Source of the DNA: Lumbricus rubellus
Taxonomy: Eukaryota; Annelida; Clitellata; Crassiclitellata; Lumbricidae
DNA length: 64,000 nt
NCBI GenBank assembly: GCA_945859605.1
Contig: OX243814.1
Location: 43,033,931 to 43,097,930 of the forward strand
Reading direction: 5' to 3'
Shown here: positions 18,970-29,147 of the stretch, piece after piece
How positions within the stretch are numbered: position 1 is the stretch's first letter
Layout of the letters: the number at the start of each line of letters is the position of its first letter
The notes under the pieces: generated by a model
Databases searched by the model: none
What the model was told of the DNA's origin: nothing
Seen by the model: only the letters and a program-made list of their open reading frames with translations
Made by a program: the position numbers and the translations under genes

Positions 18970-19728
18970 TTATTGATATGATAATTTTATCTGTGGTGGG
19001 AAACGGTGACATAAATAAAAATATTATTACGTCATCATGTCGAGTGTTGAATCTGTTGATATCTTTACTTCTTCTTAAGATACGGAAGTTCAGAGCAGAC
19101 GGCTGAAATATCGTAAATATTTCTTCAAAGTATGTTATTTTATTTTTCAACTGTTTCATAATTATTGTCTTGGGTCGTAAAATCGATAATTTTGCACTAA
19201 AAGAAGTGTTACATTACAGAAAGCGAGAAAGTAAAAGTGAGAGCAGTCCGCAACTGTGATAGAAGAAGTAGTAGCTTCAGAGGCAGCATAGTAACTGTTA
19301 TGGGGCACTATAGCGGCATTTTCATGAACTTGTAATACGAGTGCGTGTGCCTTGGTCTATCTTTAGCGGTCCAATCGACTCACTGACCGTATATAGGCCT
19401 ATTATGATCAGAGCATTCATTGTAGCCTAACTGAGCTGGGCGAACAATAAAAGCTGGACCTGACTATGTGAGAAAACAAAGCCTTCAAAGGACAAGTGCG
19501 TCACGCGTGATCCATTTAATCTTATTAATGAAAGACAGTGGCACAGAATATTGCTAAAATATTATGACAAAATGTGTGCTATACTGTGCATAAAATTATT
19601 TCCGTGCGTGAATATGTGACCAAATTTTTTTTACTTTTATGCGGTTGATTTAAAATTATTTCAGTGCATGAAATATTTTTGTTTTCTGTTTGATTTCAAA
19701 GATAAAGTTGCTTGAAGTTGAAGCTGAG
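18398..19728. promoter_or_regulatory. Divergent intergenic region DNAJC22 / SYCE3-like
   Basis: 1.3 kb between the two start codons, which face apart. Holds the DNAJC22 5' UTR side, a (TTAC)n microsatellite at 18931-18968 and a possible SINE-tail word (AGCGCTATACAAATTGC near 18765). No obvious TATA box. A shared promoter is possible but not shown. Confidence 0.35.
18931..18968. repeat. (TTAC)n microsatellite
   Basis: Nine to ten TTAC units between DNAJC22 and the SYCE3-like gene. Confidence 0.95.
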
Positions 19729-20919
19729 ATGACTTCTAGTTCAAAGTCTGTGGTATCCGAATGGGTGACATGGTAGGATATAAGAGTTTCTGTTTCATTA
19801 TCTACTCTTTATTTAAAGCTTGCAATTTTTGTGAAACAATTAACTTTTACGACTGTCTTTAACTTTTTATACAGTTAAATACTGCCGGAATTTACTCTTT
19901 TGAACTTTTGTTCTTCACATTACAGTGGTATAAATTGTACCTTCTGTAAATTTCAAGTGCAGAAGTTTAACAAGAAGCATTTGTTTATCGCAGGTGTCAA
20001 GAAAGTTCGGGGGTGCATGAAAATTGGAAGAAAAAGATTGATGAGATGAATCGACTTTTGGATGGTATTAGTGAAGAATTGAGTAGGCATATTGGTAGGT
20101 GACAGTATTATCAACGTAGGCATATTGGTAGGTAACAGTGTTATCAATGTAGGCATATTGGTAGGTAACAGTGTTATCAATGTAGGCATATTGGTAGGTA
20201 ACAGTGTTATCAACGTAGGCATATTGGTAGGTAACAGTGTTATCAATGTAGGCATAATAGGTAACAGTGTTATCAACGTAGGCATATTGGTAGGTAACAG
20301 TGTTATCAATGTAGGCATATTGGTAGGTAACAGTGTTATCAACGTAGGCATATTGGTAGGTAACAGTGTTATCAATGTAGGCATATTGGTAGGTAACAGT
20401 GTTATCAATGTAGGCATATTGGTAGGTAACAGTGTTATCAATGTAGGCATAATAGGTAACAGTGTTATAAACACGATTAACTGTGCTTTATAATTTTTCA
20501 GGCAATTTCAGTTCATTATGACCTTTGTATTTTACAGCAAAATATTCCTGGTTTTATATAAATACTAGCGTACCCGGCCACGCGTTTCTGTGGCTGAGAA
20601 GAGCATCCAACCATCCCTCCCCTCCCTCTCTTTACCCTCCCCCTCTTTCCCCTCCTCCTCTTTCCCCTCCTCCTCTTTCTCCTCCCCTCAAGGTCAGTTA
20701 AGTCACTATTGTGCATGGGTAAACACAATATCATGGCAGGATCTGAAAACTCGTATTGTTCTTTTAGAGCGGTGTCAGATGCTAAAGGTTGATCTGATCA
20801 CTGATACGACCAATCCTGACCTCTGCATTGCAGTGAACGACGCAGTCGAAGAAAGGATGCAATGTGACGAGCAAATTTCTAAAATCTGCAATGAAGTGAA
20901 TACCCTCGGAAATGCTTAA
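19729..20919 (+). CDS. SYCE3: SYCE3-like small coiled-coil protein, three exons
   Basis: Exons 19729-19772, 19994-20094, 20768-20919; 297 nt, 98 residues. The chosen junctions give one open frame: MTSSSKSVVSEWVTW, NWKKKIDEMNRLLDGISEEL, SRHIERCQMLKVDLITD, TTNPDLCIAVNDAVEERMQC, DEQISKICNEVNTLGNA. Length and layout resemble SYCE3 (~88 residues in mammals), which helps build the synaptonemal complex central element in meiosis; the conserved core is a Leu/Glu-rich helix, then x-T-N-P-x-L and a second acidic helix. The donor of exon 2 is CATATTG|gtaggt, the first unit of a minisatellite; using GGTAG|gtgaca instead breaks the frame. The gene model is good; the SYCE3 name rests on short similarity read by eye. 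Confidence 0.6.
20083..20468 (+). repeat. 33-bp minisatellite spanning the SYCE3-like exon 2 donor
   Basis: About twelve units of GTAGGCATATTG|gtaggtaacag... The first twelve bases of the unit are the end of exon 2 and the rest is intron. Around ten units keep CATATTG|gtaggt; two (near 20252 and 20446) are shorter, reading GCATAATAGGTAAC. In the exon frame any read-through stops at once (GGT AGG TGA or TAA). Confidence 0.92.
20563..20693 (+). repeat. Dispersed repeat with ACTAGC-(G)TACCC-GCCACGCG head
   Basis: ACTAGCGTACCCGGCCACGC then GTTTCTGTGGC and a CCCTCC/CCTCCTC tract. Lies in the last intron of the SYCE3-like gene, 75 bp before the acceptor. Confidence 0.6.
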
Positions 20920-21247
20920 CCCACTGGCGTTTAGGGTGCAGGATTAAAATTTGAAGTTAGACATTTAATGTTTACAATTTTTTGTGGTTGACATGTTATT
21001 CTAGCTATGGAAATTCTTGTGCTGGAAAATGTTAGCATTATTTCAGTTATCAGTTTCTCTTACCCATAAGATACTGTGTGCTTTGTGCTAGTAATTGAGA
21101 AAGATGCTTGATTGCACCAAATGGAAAATGTTGTCATATCCACACATGATTATATCTGTGAGTTTATTGAGAGAAATGTTGGTTTTTATAACTATTCACT
21201 GTTTGGAATGATGATAATTATAACTAATATTAAAGGACAAAATTGAA

Positions 21248-21253
21248 AATAAA
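21248..21253 (+). terminator. Candidate poly(A) signal of the SYCE3-like gene
   Basis: AATAAA 329 nt after the stop codon in AT-rich DNA. It is the first plain hexamer I see downstream; only a candidate. Confidence 0.3.
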
Positions 21254-23603
21254 GGAACATTCGGTGCTGATAAATTGAACATATTAATCATTATTTAGAC
21301 AAAGGCGCATTCTATACGCATCATACGTTGTGGTTTTCAGTTTGAGAAAACCAGCTGTCCACTTTTCTACATAGCAAGCAAAGAGTATGCTGGCTTATGT
21401 ATCTTACTCAAAGTTTTAACTCTGGACTCCCGGTAATTTAGCCTACCGTATTGCTATTCGGCACTAGTAGGCTAGGCCTAGTTTCTATGGCATTTATATT
21501 TAGCTCTTCCCCAGTTTGGTTTCAGTGACAGAAGTTACTGTTTGTATTGATATTCCCAGTAGGCCTATAGAATAATTACAATTAAGTAAAAGGTCAGGAT
21601 TAGGCCCTAGTAGAGATTCGGCAAACTGCTTGTAAGAACTTTGGTTCCTTCTTCCTTCGACATTTAATTATAGGCTACAATGGAAGAGGCGACAATCAAA
21701 GTTGAGAACAGTCATAATGACACAGAAAATAGAAATAGGCTTAACTGTTGCTTTATTACAAAATCTATCGCCTCACAATGTTAATCGATTGTATTAGCAA
21801 AAACTGTTTCAATTTCGAATATATTGAAGAGTTTTTGTGTCAGGTCGAATCAGCGTCAGCCTCGTCGATTGAGTTGAGGTTGTCCTCTTGATGTCGTGTT
21901 TTGATGTCCCACTGCGATCTGGCACCGCGTCACTTGAAAATCTCCACGTCCACCATTTCTCCTCTAGCCATTTCGCCCATTCACCCCCCTTCTCATCCCA
22001 CGGCTCAACAATGCACAGCACATAAATAAAAAATAAATTTAAAATTAATAATAATGGGCTTGCGGGATTTTAAGCCATGGCATCCACGCCAGGGGCCCTC
22101 CTGCCTTTGCGAGGAGCTTACGGGGTTTTACGCCACGCCAGAGGCCCGGCAGGTACTAATACAAATAAACTACAAACACACAACAAGAACACACACAAAA
22201 ACACAGAGCCACACAACCGTCACTCATCACAACCAATCAGGCCAATCTTCCCACAAAGTTCCCAGGTGAATACATTCAGACAGTCATGCAGCGGTTCCTA
22301 AAGCAAAACAGAAAATCCACGAAGATAATAATATTATAGGCCTACATGTTATGGCAGATATGTGGCATCATTGTATAGCCTACGAATAAATAAAGTAGAC
22401 CTAGGCTACATGTAGGCCTACAAGACTAGCCTATATTGCTTGGTCCAGCTTGGGTGTGCCTCGTTTGTTGGCTAATGATCCAGCTGATAGCTGGATGGAT
22501 AGATGAATGGATGAACAAGCAGAAGAATTAATGGAATGGATCAATAGTTGGTTTTCTTAGTGTAGAATTGTTCAAATTGTATGTACAAGCAAAAGAATGA
22601 CATTTTTGGAATCAGGAAACAAAGCTGATCAAAACCTGATATACGAACATCCTGAGAAAAAGAAAAAAATAAATCGACTTTTCCAACTCAGAGATCCTTC
22701 CTGCTCATCAAACAATTTTGAGGACGGTTTCGACTTGATCACCTCCGAATTGGCTGAAAATGTAATCACACGTTCCAATATGCAATGGATTTGAAACTTC
22801 AAAATATTCTTTAAATACTTTAAATACTTCCCAAAATATCTTAACTTTCGTGATCCCACACTCCAAAGGCATTCTGCAAAACTTCGGGATGTCCACTCTC
22901 TAAAATTTGTTATCTCCAGTTCTGCCACATCAATTTAAGTTGTTTTATTTTTACATGTACAGTTTCTTTCATAGATTCCAAAAATATAACTTTTATTATT
23001 GTGTGTCTTGTATTTTCAGCTACATTAAATGTCAAAGATGCTTCATATGCTATGTCTTCATTCCGCAATATTCAGTGATCTACATGTAATTCTGCATCTC
23101 CATATAGGCTTTATCAGGTGCATGTATTTGTATACTGTTTATGTGGATGGCAGTTACTTGGAAAAAGTTGCATTTCTGATAGATAAATTGATAAACAAAT
23201 GTTTTCCTTATGATATCAGTACCAAAATTGTCAATACAATGTGATCATTTTAATATAAATGAAATACAACTAAGCTATTTTTTATAACAATTACAGTTAA
23301 CATAAACTTTTCTTAATCATAATCAAGTGAAACTATTAATAGTCATTGGTGGTCTATTAAACTGCATACTATTAAATAAGATGATACAATAACATCCTGA
23401 GAAATAAATAGAGAAATTGAATTTGCTGCTCAATACATTGATTCCTGCAAGTTTGTACTTTTTTCTTAAAGTTGCAAATCTTCAAATATTATGAAATTTC
23501 AGACATAGACATGTTCACATACAAATTTATAAATTTCTTGTGGAATTTAGCTGTTAATGTATTATTGTATAGCCCATCCTCATTTATCCAGGCTTTGGAC
23601 TGG

Positions 23604-23641
23604 CACTGTTAACTAACACATTACTAATGTAGTTAACAGTG
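23604..23641. repeat. 38-bp near-perfect palindrome
   Basis: CACTGTTAACT...AGTTAACAGTG arms, with the inner pair ACATT/AATGT continuing the stem. It lies 150 bp downstream of the stop of the 1536-codon ORF. Could be a hairpin near an element end or chance. Confidence 0.6.
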
Positions 23642-23654
23642 GCTGAGTTAACTA

Positions 23655-23660
23655 TTTATT
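23655..23660 (-). terminator. Candidate poly(A) signal of the 1536-codon ORF
   Basis: AATAAA on the minus strand about 133 nt downstream of the stop, in T-rich plus-strand sequence. Confidence 0.3.
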
Positions 23661-23792
23661 TTTTTGGTTTTTGTATTTTTTTACATTTAAGATATTTTGT
23701 ATTTTTGTTTTGTAGCATTTTCTGTGCAAATGTCACATGTATAATTATCTACTATTTGCCATCTGAGTTAGATTAATGACATGTGGACTCAT

Positions 23793-26700
23793 TTAGACTA
23801 ATTCTCTCGTGCACTCACCATCACACTCACACAAAGCTGTGCATAGAAGACTGGCTTTCAAACATTTACACCTCCTAGTTGTGCAACCTTTCTTACATGC
23901 ACAATGTATCAATTCGCTACAAATTTTGGATGCCTCTGGAAGCATTCCCCACAAAGGAGTCCAGCTATTACTGTCTTTTGCCCATCCCCATTGACCAGGG
24001 TTGTGCAGCTGGGGTTGTTTACTTAGGCAATGACCCCAACAGTGGACCCCTTGAAGAACAGTTCTTTTGACGTGCTGAATGAAAGCATCAGATGTAGGAG
24101 GTAATGATTCGAGTGTCCGTGATTTCTTGGTAAAGAGATGTTTACGTGCTGTATTAAGGTCAGTGCAATCACTAGTTCTGTCATACATGATAATGACAAA
24201 CCGTTCTAACACTGCTAAAGTTGCCTCATCAATATCAACTGTCACTTCACACAGATTCAAGAATGCTTCAGTGACCACTGGGTATGAATTCCAGGCCTCC
24301 CAGGCTGTTTTTTTGCCTCTACTGGCAAAACTTGAAACTGTGTCACATCCTGTAAAACAGTGAAATACTGGCATTGCTTTACACTTGTCAGGACCAAGGG
24401 AATTGGACAAATCATGAACTGCAATTAAGCGACTACTCTTTCCAGTGCCAAAATGGATCCAAAGTTCATCTATTTGTAAATCCTGAAAGTATGCAAGTGC
24501 CAGAACGACAACATCAGTATCAACTGTTCTTATTGCAATTTGTTTTGAACCAGTTTGAGCAGCATGTAGACAGTGAAGGATCAGGCGAGTGTCGGCCTCT
24601 TCATGAGTGCATGGATCAATGTTACTGATGTCAGGAGTTGCACTGCAGCATCTAACATGAGCGTCATAAGTTACAAAAATCAACTTATCTGGGACATTTA
24701 CACTTATCATAACATCAGCAAGAAAATGAAATAGTTCAGTTTTGTTGTCGTCGACTCGCAAAAACTCTGCCCAATTCTTAGGAATTTTGGTATTTGCTGC
24801 AACCCGTGTTCGTGTTCCCGTGCCTCTACCTTCTCTAGTTGTTGATTTCAAGCTGTCTGATAAATAAACGTCAAAAACAATGTCCAGTCTCTGAACACTG
24901 TTCAGATAAGATTGAACATACGGAACAAACAGCTTTGTACCATACTCTTCGAATGTTTTACAAACTCCTGGACGAATCATATGAACAATGGCAGCACCAT
25001 CCAAAACATACGCATCAATATGGAGATTTGCTAAGTCTTGAGTACTTTCTGAAACAGATTTGAAACAGGCTAACAAGTCAGATTTTGTACCAAATCTTAA
25101 TTTTCCTTGATTTGAAATGGATGGAGGATAAGACTGATTCTCATGCCTAAAGAACTCATCCAAATCTCCATTTCTAGATTGACATGCAATGTAAAGTCTT
25201 GAAAACAGTTCACAATCTGTTTTAAGTTCTCTGACTTTCAAGCTTTTTGAATCTCGCTTCTTTGTTAAAGGTTTAAAAGAAAACAGTGGCAACTTATTTC
25301 TAGGAAGAGGTGTAAGAAGAGAGATAGAACCTTGCAGTCTGTCTTTAAAGAATTTCTTAAACTGGACACTGCCAATGTCATAAGCTGTCTGAACAGATGT
25401 GTGAACAGCAATGTCTGCCAGTACATGACTGTCTAATGACATAAGGTCATTTGCAATTGTCTGAAGGAAGGGATTATTATCCTCAAAGGCCTTTAGGAGT
25501 TTTGTCACATCTTCTTTAAAGCGTTTTTGGCAAGCCGGTTTCTGTTCATGATGTTCAGTATCATCAAACCTACTGTTCTCACTATCTTCAAACTCATGTA
25601 AAATTCTCATTATTTCTGGTCCTGCAATAATCCAGCGAGTGAGCGTTGCCTCATTTTCAATAATGCCAATTGCACCACCATCACCTTTAATCATGGCATT
25701 CAACTGTTCATGTGCTTGATCAATGGAAATGGAGGAAAATTTTCTATGGGATTTTGAAACTGTGAAGTTTCCAGCTGCAAATTCACTTGCAATGTCTGGA
25801 TGTGTATGTGCAATGCACAGCATGTCTCGAACATGTACAGACATCCAGCGTGCATAGTTCGTCTGGTCCAGCGCAAAAAACCATGGAGCTAATTTCTGTA
25901 GGGAATTAACGTACAGATCAAAATTGCCTTCTCGCAGTGATCGTACAAATGTGAGAACCAATAGCTCAAGTTCTAAAACAGTATTCCAATATTTAAACTG
26001 TACAGAAGAGTTTTCCTGCTTTTTACGCCATTCCTCAAAAGACATTAGATCATTGTTTGGCACCTCTTCACAGAAATTTGAGTATGCTCGCCTAAGAGAA
26101 ATATACAGAGCTGCAGCTGTAACTGTATGGGCATAGCGTGTACGTTTCACATGTGATGCGTGAATGAAAGCTTCTGCAACACCAACAGTAGCTACACCAG
26201 CTTGTACTAACCATTGAACCCATCCCGATCCCTCTAACCAATGACCTAACATTCTCAATGAAGCCATCTCAATATGTAGTCCACCCATCATTACCACAAA
26301 TTTGTCCTCACCAAAACTGTCAGGCCAATGCCATTGAATTTGCTTAGCTAAAGCAAACAGAGGCTGGTCAAAAGTTATGACAGGGCACTGACTTGGATTT
26401 AAATGTTTGGTGGCAACTTCAACAATAGACATACAATGCCGAATCATGGCTACTTCGTGAGCAGCATATTTGAACAGAGGCAGCATAGCAAAATTTGGCA
26501 ATGGATGCTTTACATGAACAGATTTGTCAGCATGGTAGCCTGCCCATGTAACATTCACAGGTTCAATATCATTTTCTATGCAGTCTGTGACTTTGCCCAA
26601 CCAATTATATTCTACCGATGCACTATCAATATGTTCACTTGGGCTTAGTGAAAAATGTACCCGTGGAATAACTGGATCTGTGCTGGGTAAAAAACACGGT

Positions 26701-28403
26701 GGAACCTGGGTGTATGAATTTGGCAAAACAATACCAGACACGTCATCTGATGCACCTTGTAAATTGACATACTGAAAATCTCGATCAACACCATTTAATT
26801 CTGAACTTGGAAACTGTATTAATGAAACTGCAGTTCCATGAAATGATGATTGTGCAGTGTTTGAACTCAAGTTATGATCAATATTGTCCCCTGCTGCAAC
26901 CGTAAACACACCTGGATGAAGAGAAGGAGGGCAGACTAATTGATCAGCATTGTACTGATTACAAATGCTATTTGCCACTTCATTTGAAATCTGGAGCACT
27001 CTAGAATATGAAATGGATAAACCAAGCTTATGACATTTATCCACTAGAGTCTTTTTACGTGTGGAAGCATGTAACATCATACCAAGGTAAATAGGCATAG
27101 GAGTTTCTTGGCTAAGAGGGTGTCTTAATACAGGAGCCCGGTGTTGTACATCAGTTGATCTTGTACGTGACTTTTTCACGGCATTGAATATTATTAGCTG
27201 TGATATCGATAATGCAGCCTGATTGTCAACAGAATCAAAATTACCAGGACCTTCCAGTAGCATATTCACTAGGGTAAGCAAAATTTGTGGAACAGATTTC
27301 TCTTGGGCTTTTGATTCAAAAGATCCATTGAAAGAAAATTTAGATGAAAACATTTCATTTCGGACCAATTTTGCAGTATGCATGAGATGAACTGCATCCA
27401 TATCAGAGTTCTGTTTGCTTTGTTCTAGTGCTATCCCTAAGTTTTCCCGAAAAGTTAAAAGAATATCTCGTCCATGACTCACAGCAGTCAGGTCTGGAAC
27501 GTTCTCTAATAAACGATCCTTGAGACGAGTAGTATTAGGCTTAATTGTCGAACAAATACCAAGACGCTGCAGTTGTTCTGCATAAAGTTGTCCAAGTTCA
27601 GCTAGTTTGAATACAGGCGGTGAAATGTCATTGGCTCTAGCTTCTTCCAAGTATGCAATAATTTCAGCTAATGCGATTGATTCCGCATCTAATGCGGTTG
27701 TGCGTTTTACACTATCGGTTTCACATGGAATGGTCTGTGAACGAGCTGCTTTGTGATACAAATTGAGCAAACAAAGAGGGTGGTATTTGGCCTCAATTGC
27801 GATCATATCGCCACACGACAACTTTGCTAGCAGCAACTCATCTTTAATTAGATTGGCACAAGATCGAACCTTTGCATCAACATCAAAAGTCATGACTTGC
27901 CGGAGGCAATCTTTACTTTCTTTATCACAAAAGAAGCACACCGATTGCTCTGGCTCTTGTAAGTGCACAGTAGAGGAGCGCATTAAACGTGGCGTTTTAG
28001 CGCTTGTCTCACCCTGCAAATCTACTTTACTTTCAGACTCAGTTGGAAGCGTATGAATCACATTCTTGCGCTTACGAAGACGATCAAGTGCACATGGATG
28101 CAACAAACTTCTGCACTTTTCATGCCAGGAGGCATTATGTCTCAGGCAAGTAGATGCAATGCCATCACCCTCATCCCAAGCGGTAACAGGCAGTCCAGAT
28201 GGCAAATCTCCTATTTCAAAGAAACCTAAAACAGCCTTTTCAAGGCTTACATAACCAACGCCAATGTCATTCCTTTTAGAATTAGCAGGGCAAATGGTTT
28301 TGACTCTATCCAGGACCCTCTGACAAAACATGCATTTACTCCAATCAAACGTACTCACTGGACAATCCATCGCTGAGTTTGCATGTTGCACACTTCGATA
28401 CAA
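23793..28403 (-). CDS. Intact 1536-residue ORF with FEN1/XPG-like nuclease domain, probable mobile-element or domesticated protein
   Basis: Single open frame without introns. N-terminus: two zinc-finger-like clusters (C24, C27 with WHEKC; then CFFC with YHPLCLLNLYH). Middle: blocks AAGDNIDHNLSSNTAQSSFH, FDQPLFALAKQIQWHWPDSF and GGLHIEMASLRMLGHWLEGS, which I associate with multi-copy uncharacterised proteins of invertebrates. C-terminal third: LDGAAIV with D1135, IVFDVYLSD with D1178, HEEADTRLILH with E1269 and D1271, TVDTDVVVLA with D1295 and D1297, and FTGCDTV with D1354. This is the order and approximate spacing of the seven metal ligands of FEN1 (D34, D86, E158, E160, D179, D181, D233). 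The end is a Cys-rich CXC-like cluster (HCACKKGCTTRRCKCLKASL...CECDGEC). An in-frame Met12 is an alternative start. Lack of introns and a broken relative at 61.6 kb favour a mobile origin; no terminal inverted repeats were found. The nuclease reading is inference from motifs. Confidence 0.8.
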   Translation of the reverse strand: MYRSVQHANSAMDCPVSTFDWSKCMFCQRVLDRVKTICPANSKRNDIGVGYVSLEKAVLGFFEIGDLPSGLPVTAWDEGDGIASTCLRHNASWHEKCRSLLHPCALDRLRKRKNVIHTLPTESESKVDLQGETSAKTPRLMRSSTVHLQEPEQSVCFFCDKESKDCLRQVMTFDVDAKVRSCANLIKDELLLAKLSCGDMIAIEAKYHPLCLLNLYHKAARSQTIPCETDSVKRTTALDAESIALAEIIAYLEEARANDISPPVFKLAELGQLYAEQLQRLGICSTIKPNTTRLKDRLLENVPDLTAVSHGRDILLTFRENLGIALEQSKQNSDMDAVHLMHTAKLVRNEMFSSKFSFNGSFESKAQEKSVPQILLTLVNMLLEGPGNFDSVDNQAALSISQLIIFNAVKKSRTRSTDVQHRAPVLRHPLSQETPMPIYLGMMLHASTRKKTLVDKCHKLGLSISYSRVLQISNEVANSICNQYNADQLVCPPSLHPGVFTVAAGDNIDHNLSSNTAQSSFHGTAVSLIQFPSSELNGVDRDFQYVNLQGASDDVSGIVLPNSYTQVPPCFLPSTDPVIPRVHFSLSPSEHIDSASVEYNWLGKVTDCIENDIEPVNVTWAGYHADKSVHVKHPLPNFAMLPLFKYAAHEVAMIRHCMSIVEVATKHLNPSQCPVITFDQPLFALAKQIQWHWPDSFGEDKFVVMMGGLHIEMASLRMLGHWLEGSGWVQWLVQAGVATVGVAEAFIHASHVKRTRYAHTVTAAALYISLRRAYSNFCEEVPNNDLMSFEEWRKKQENSSVQFKYWNTVLELELLVLTFVRSLREGNFDLYVNSLQKLAPWFFALDQTNYARWMSVHVRDMLCIAHTHPDIASEFAAGNFTVSKSHRKFSSISIDQAHEQLNAMIKGDGGAIGIIENEATLTRWIIAGPEIMRILHEFEDSENSRFDDTEHHEQKPACQKRFKEDVTKLLKAFEDNNPFLQTIANDLMSLDSHVLADIAVHTSVQTAYDIGSVQFKKFFKDRLQGSISLLTPLPRNKLPLFSFKPLTKKRDSKSLKVRELKTDCELFSRLYIACQSRNGDLDEFFRHENQSYPPSISNQGKLRFGTKSDLLACFKSVSESTQDLANLHIDAYVLDGAAIVHMIRPGVCKTFEEYGTKLFVPYVQSYLNSVQRLDIVFDVYLSDSLKSTTREGRGTGTRTRVAANTKIPKNWAEFLRVDDNKTELFHFLADVMISVNVPDKLIFVTYDAHVRCCSATPDISNIDPCTHEEADTRLILHCLHAAQTGSKQIAIRTVDTDVVVLALAYFQDLQIDELWIHFGTGKSSRLIAVHDLSNSLGPDKCKAMPVFHCFTGCDTVSSFASRGKKTAWEAWNSYPVVTEAFLNLCEVTVDIDEATLAVLERFVIIMYDRTSDCTDLNTARKHLFTKKSRTLESLPPTSDAFIQHVKRTVLQGVHCWGHCLSKQPQLHNPGQWGWAKDSNSWTPLWGMLPEASKICSELIHCACKKGCTTRRCKCLKASLLCTALCECDGECTRELV

Positions 28404-28791
28404 TGTTATTATGAGAAGAAGTCAAGCAAAATTAATTAATGACAACAGAGGTAATTAAACAGTTTACTCCTGAAATTGTGATATTTCACGACAGCGCAAG
28501 CGTAACTAGAAAACAAACTGGTAACCATATCAACGCACTGCGCGTCAAAACACGGAAATCTGCACCACACTTAGCCCAATTGCGCATAACGTAGCCCAAA
28601 AGACGGCGTTGTCATCTTCTACAAAAATGAATAAATTTCATTATTTGAAAATATATTTACAGGTGTTCGTATACCAGGATACTTTTTAAATTTCTCAACC
28701 TTTAAAAATGGAAAGTTTGTTGCTTGTACATATCAGTTGAACAATCCGGGAGCTTTCTGTCTTTTATTGCCTGCACTACAATAGATGTAGC
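28404..28791. other. 5' flank of the 1536-codon ORF
   Basis: No exon seen. CpG-containing patch at 28480-28610 (GCGCAAGCG, CACTGCGCGTC, GACGGCGTTG) stands out from the AT-rich surroundings and could be the promoter of the ORF. Confidence 0.3.
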
Positions 28792-28799
28792 CTATAAAC

Positions 28800-29139
28800 C
28801 AGGGGTGTCAAACCTTTTTTAGTTGCGGGCCAGTTTGAACATCTTCTAACATATGGCGGGCCAGTGTGAACATTTTCTAGCAAGTGGCGGGCCAGGGTGT
28901 CAAAGCTTCTGAGCAAAATTGGGTAGTGAACTGAGAGGGAGCTCCGGGTTTGGTCAGCCAATTCTCAGAAAAGTCCAAATATTGCGAAAAGATCTTGATT
29001 CAGTGTCCACTTTTCGCTTCTTATTAAATTTTGACAAAATTTTATATAATTTTTTAATCTTTAGGGCAGGCTCCGCGGGCCAGAAAAAAATCGTCGGCGG
29101 GCCAGAAATGGCCCGCGGGCCAGCTCTTTGACACCCCTG
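28800..29139. mobile_element. hAT-type MITE, 340 bp
   Basis: TIR CAGGGGTGTCAAA at both ends, flanked by a perfect 8-bp duplication CTATAAAC (28792-28799, 29140-29147). The interior repeats GCGGGCCAG five or six times. No coding capacity. Confidence 0.92.
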
Positions 29140-29147
29140 CTATAAAC

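Larger units (their letters stand above)
20920..23792. other. Intergenic, mostly unassigned
   Basis: Contains the 3' region of the SYCE3-like gene, several TAGGCCTA words, and at 21809-22300 a GC-richer patch with a minus-strand frame (KWLEEKWWTWRFSSDAVPD) after a stretch with the word ACGCCAG(G/A)GGCCC. That patch has the look of a retroelement leader but I cannot place it. No host exon recognised. Confidence 0.4.

Noticed and set aside
20092..20493. 133-codon plus-strand frame (VGNSVINVGIL repeats)
   Set aside because: Produced by the 33-bp intronic minisatellite, out of frame with the SYCE3-like exon.
23809..28254. Plus-strand frames under the 1536-codon ORF
   Set aside because: Antisense shadows of the minus-strand coding frame.
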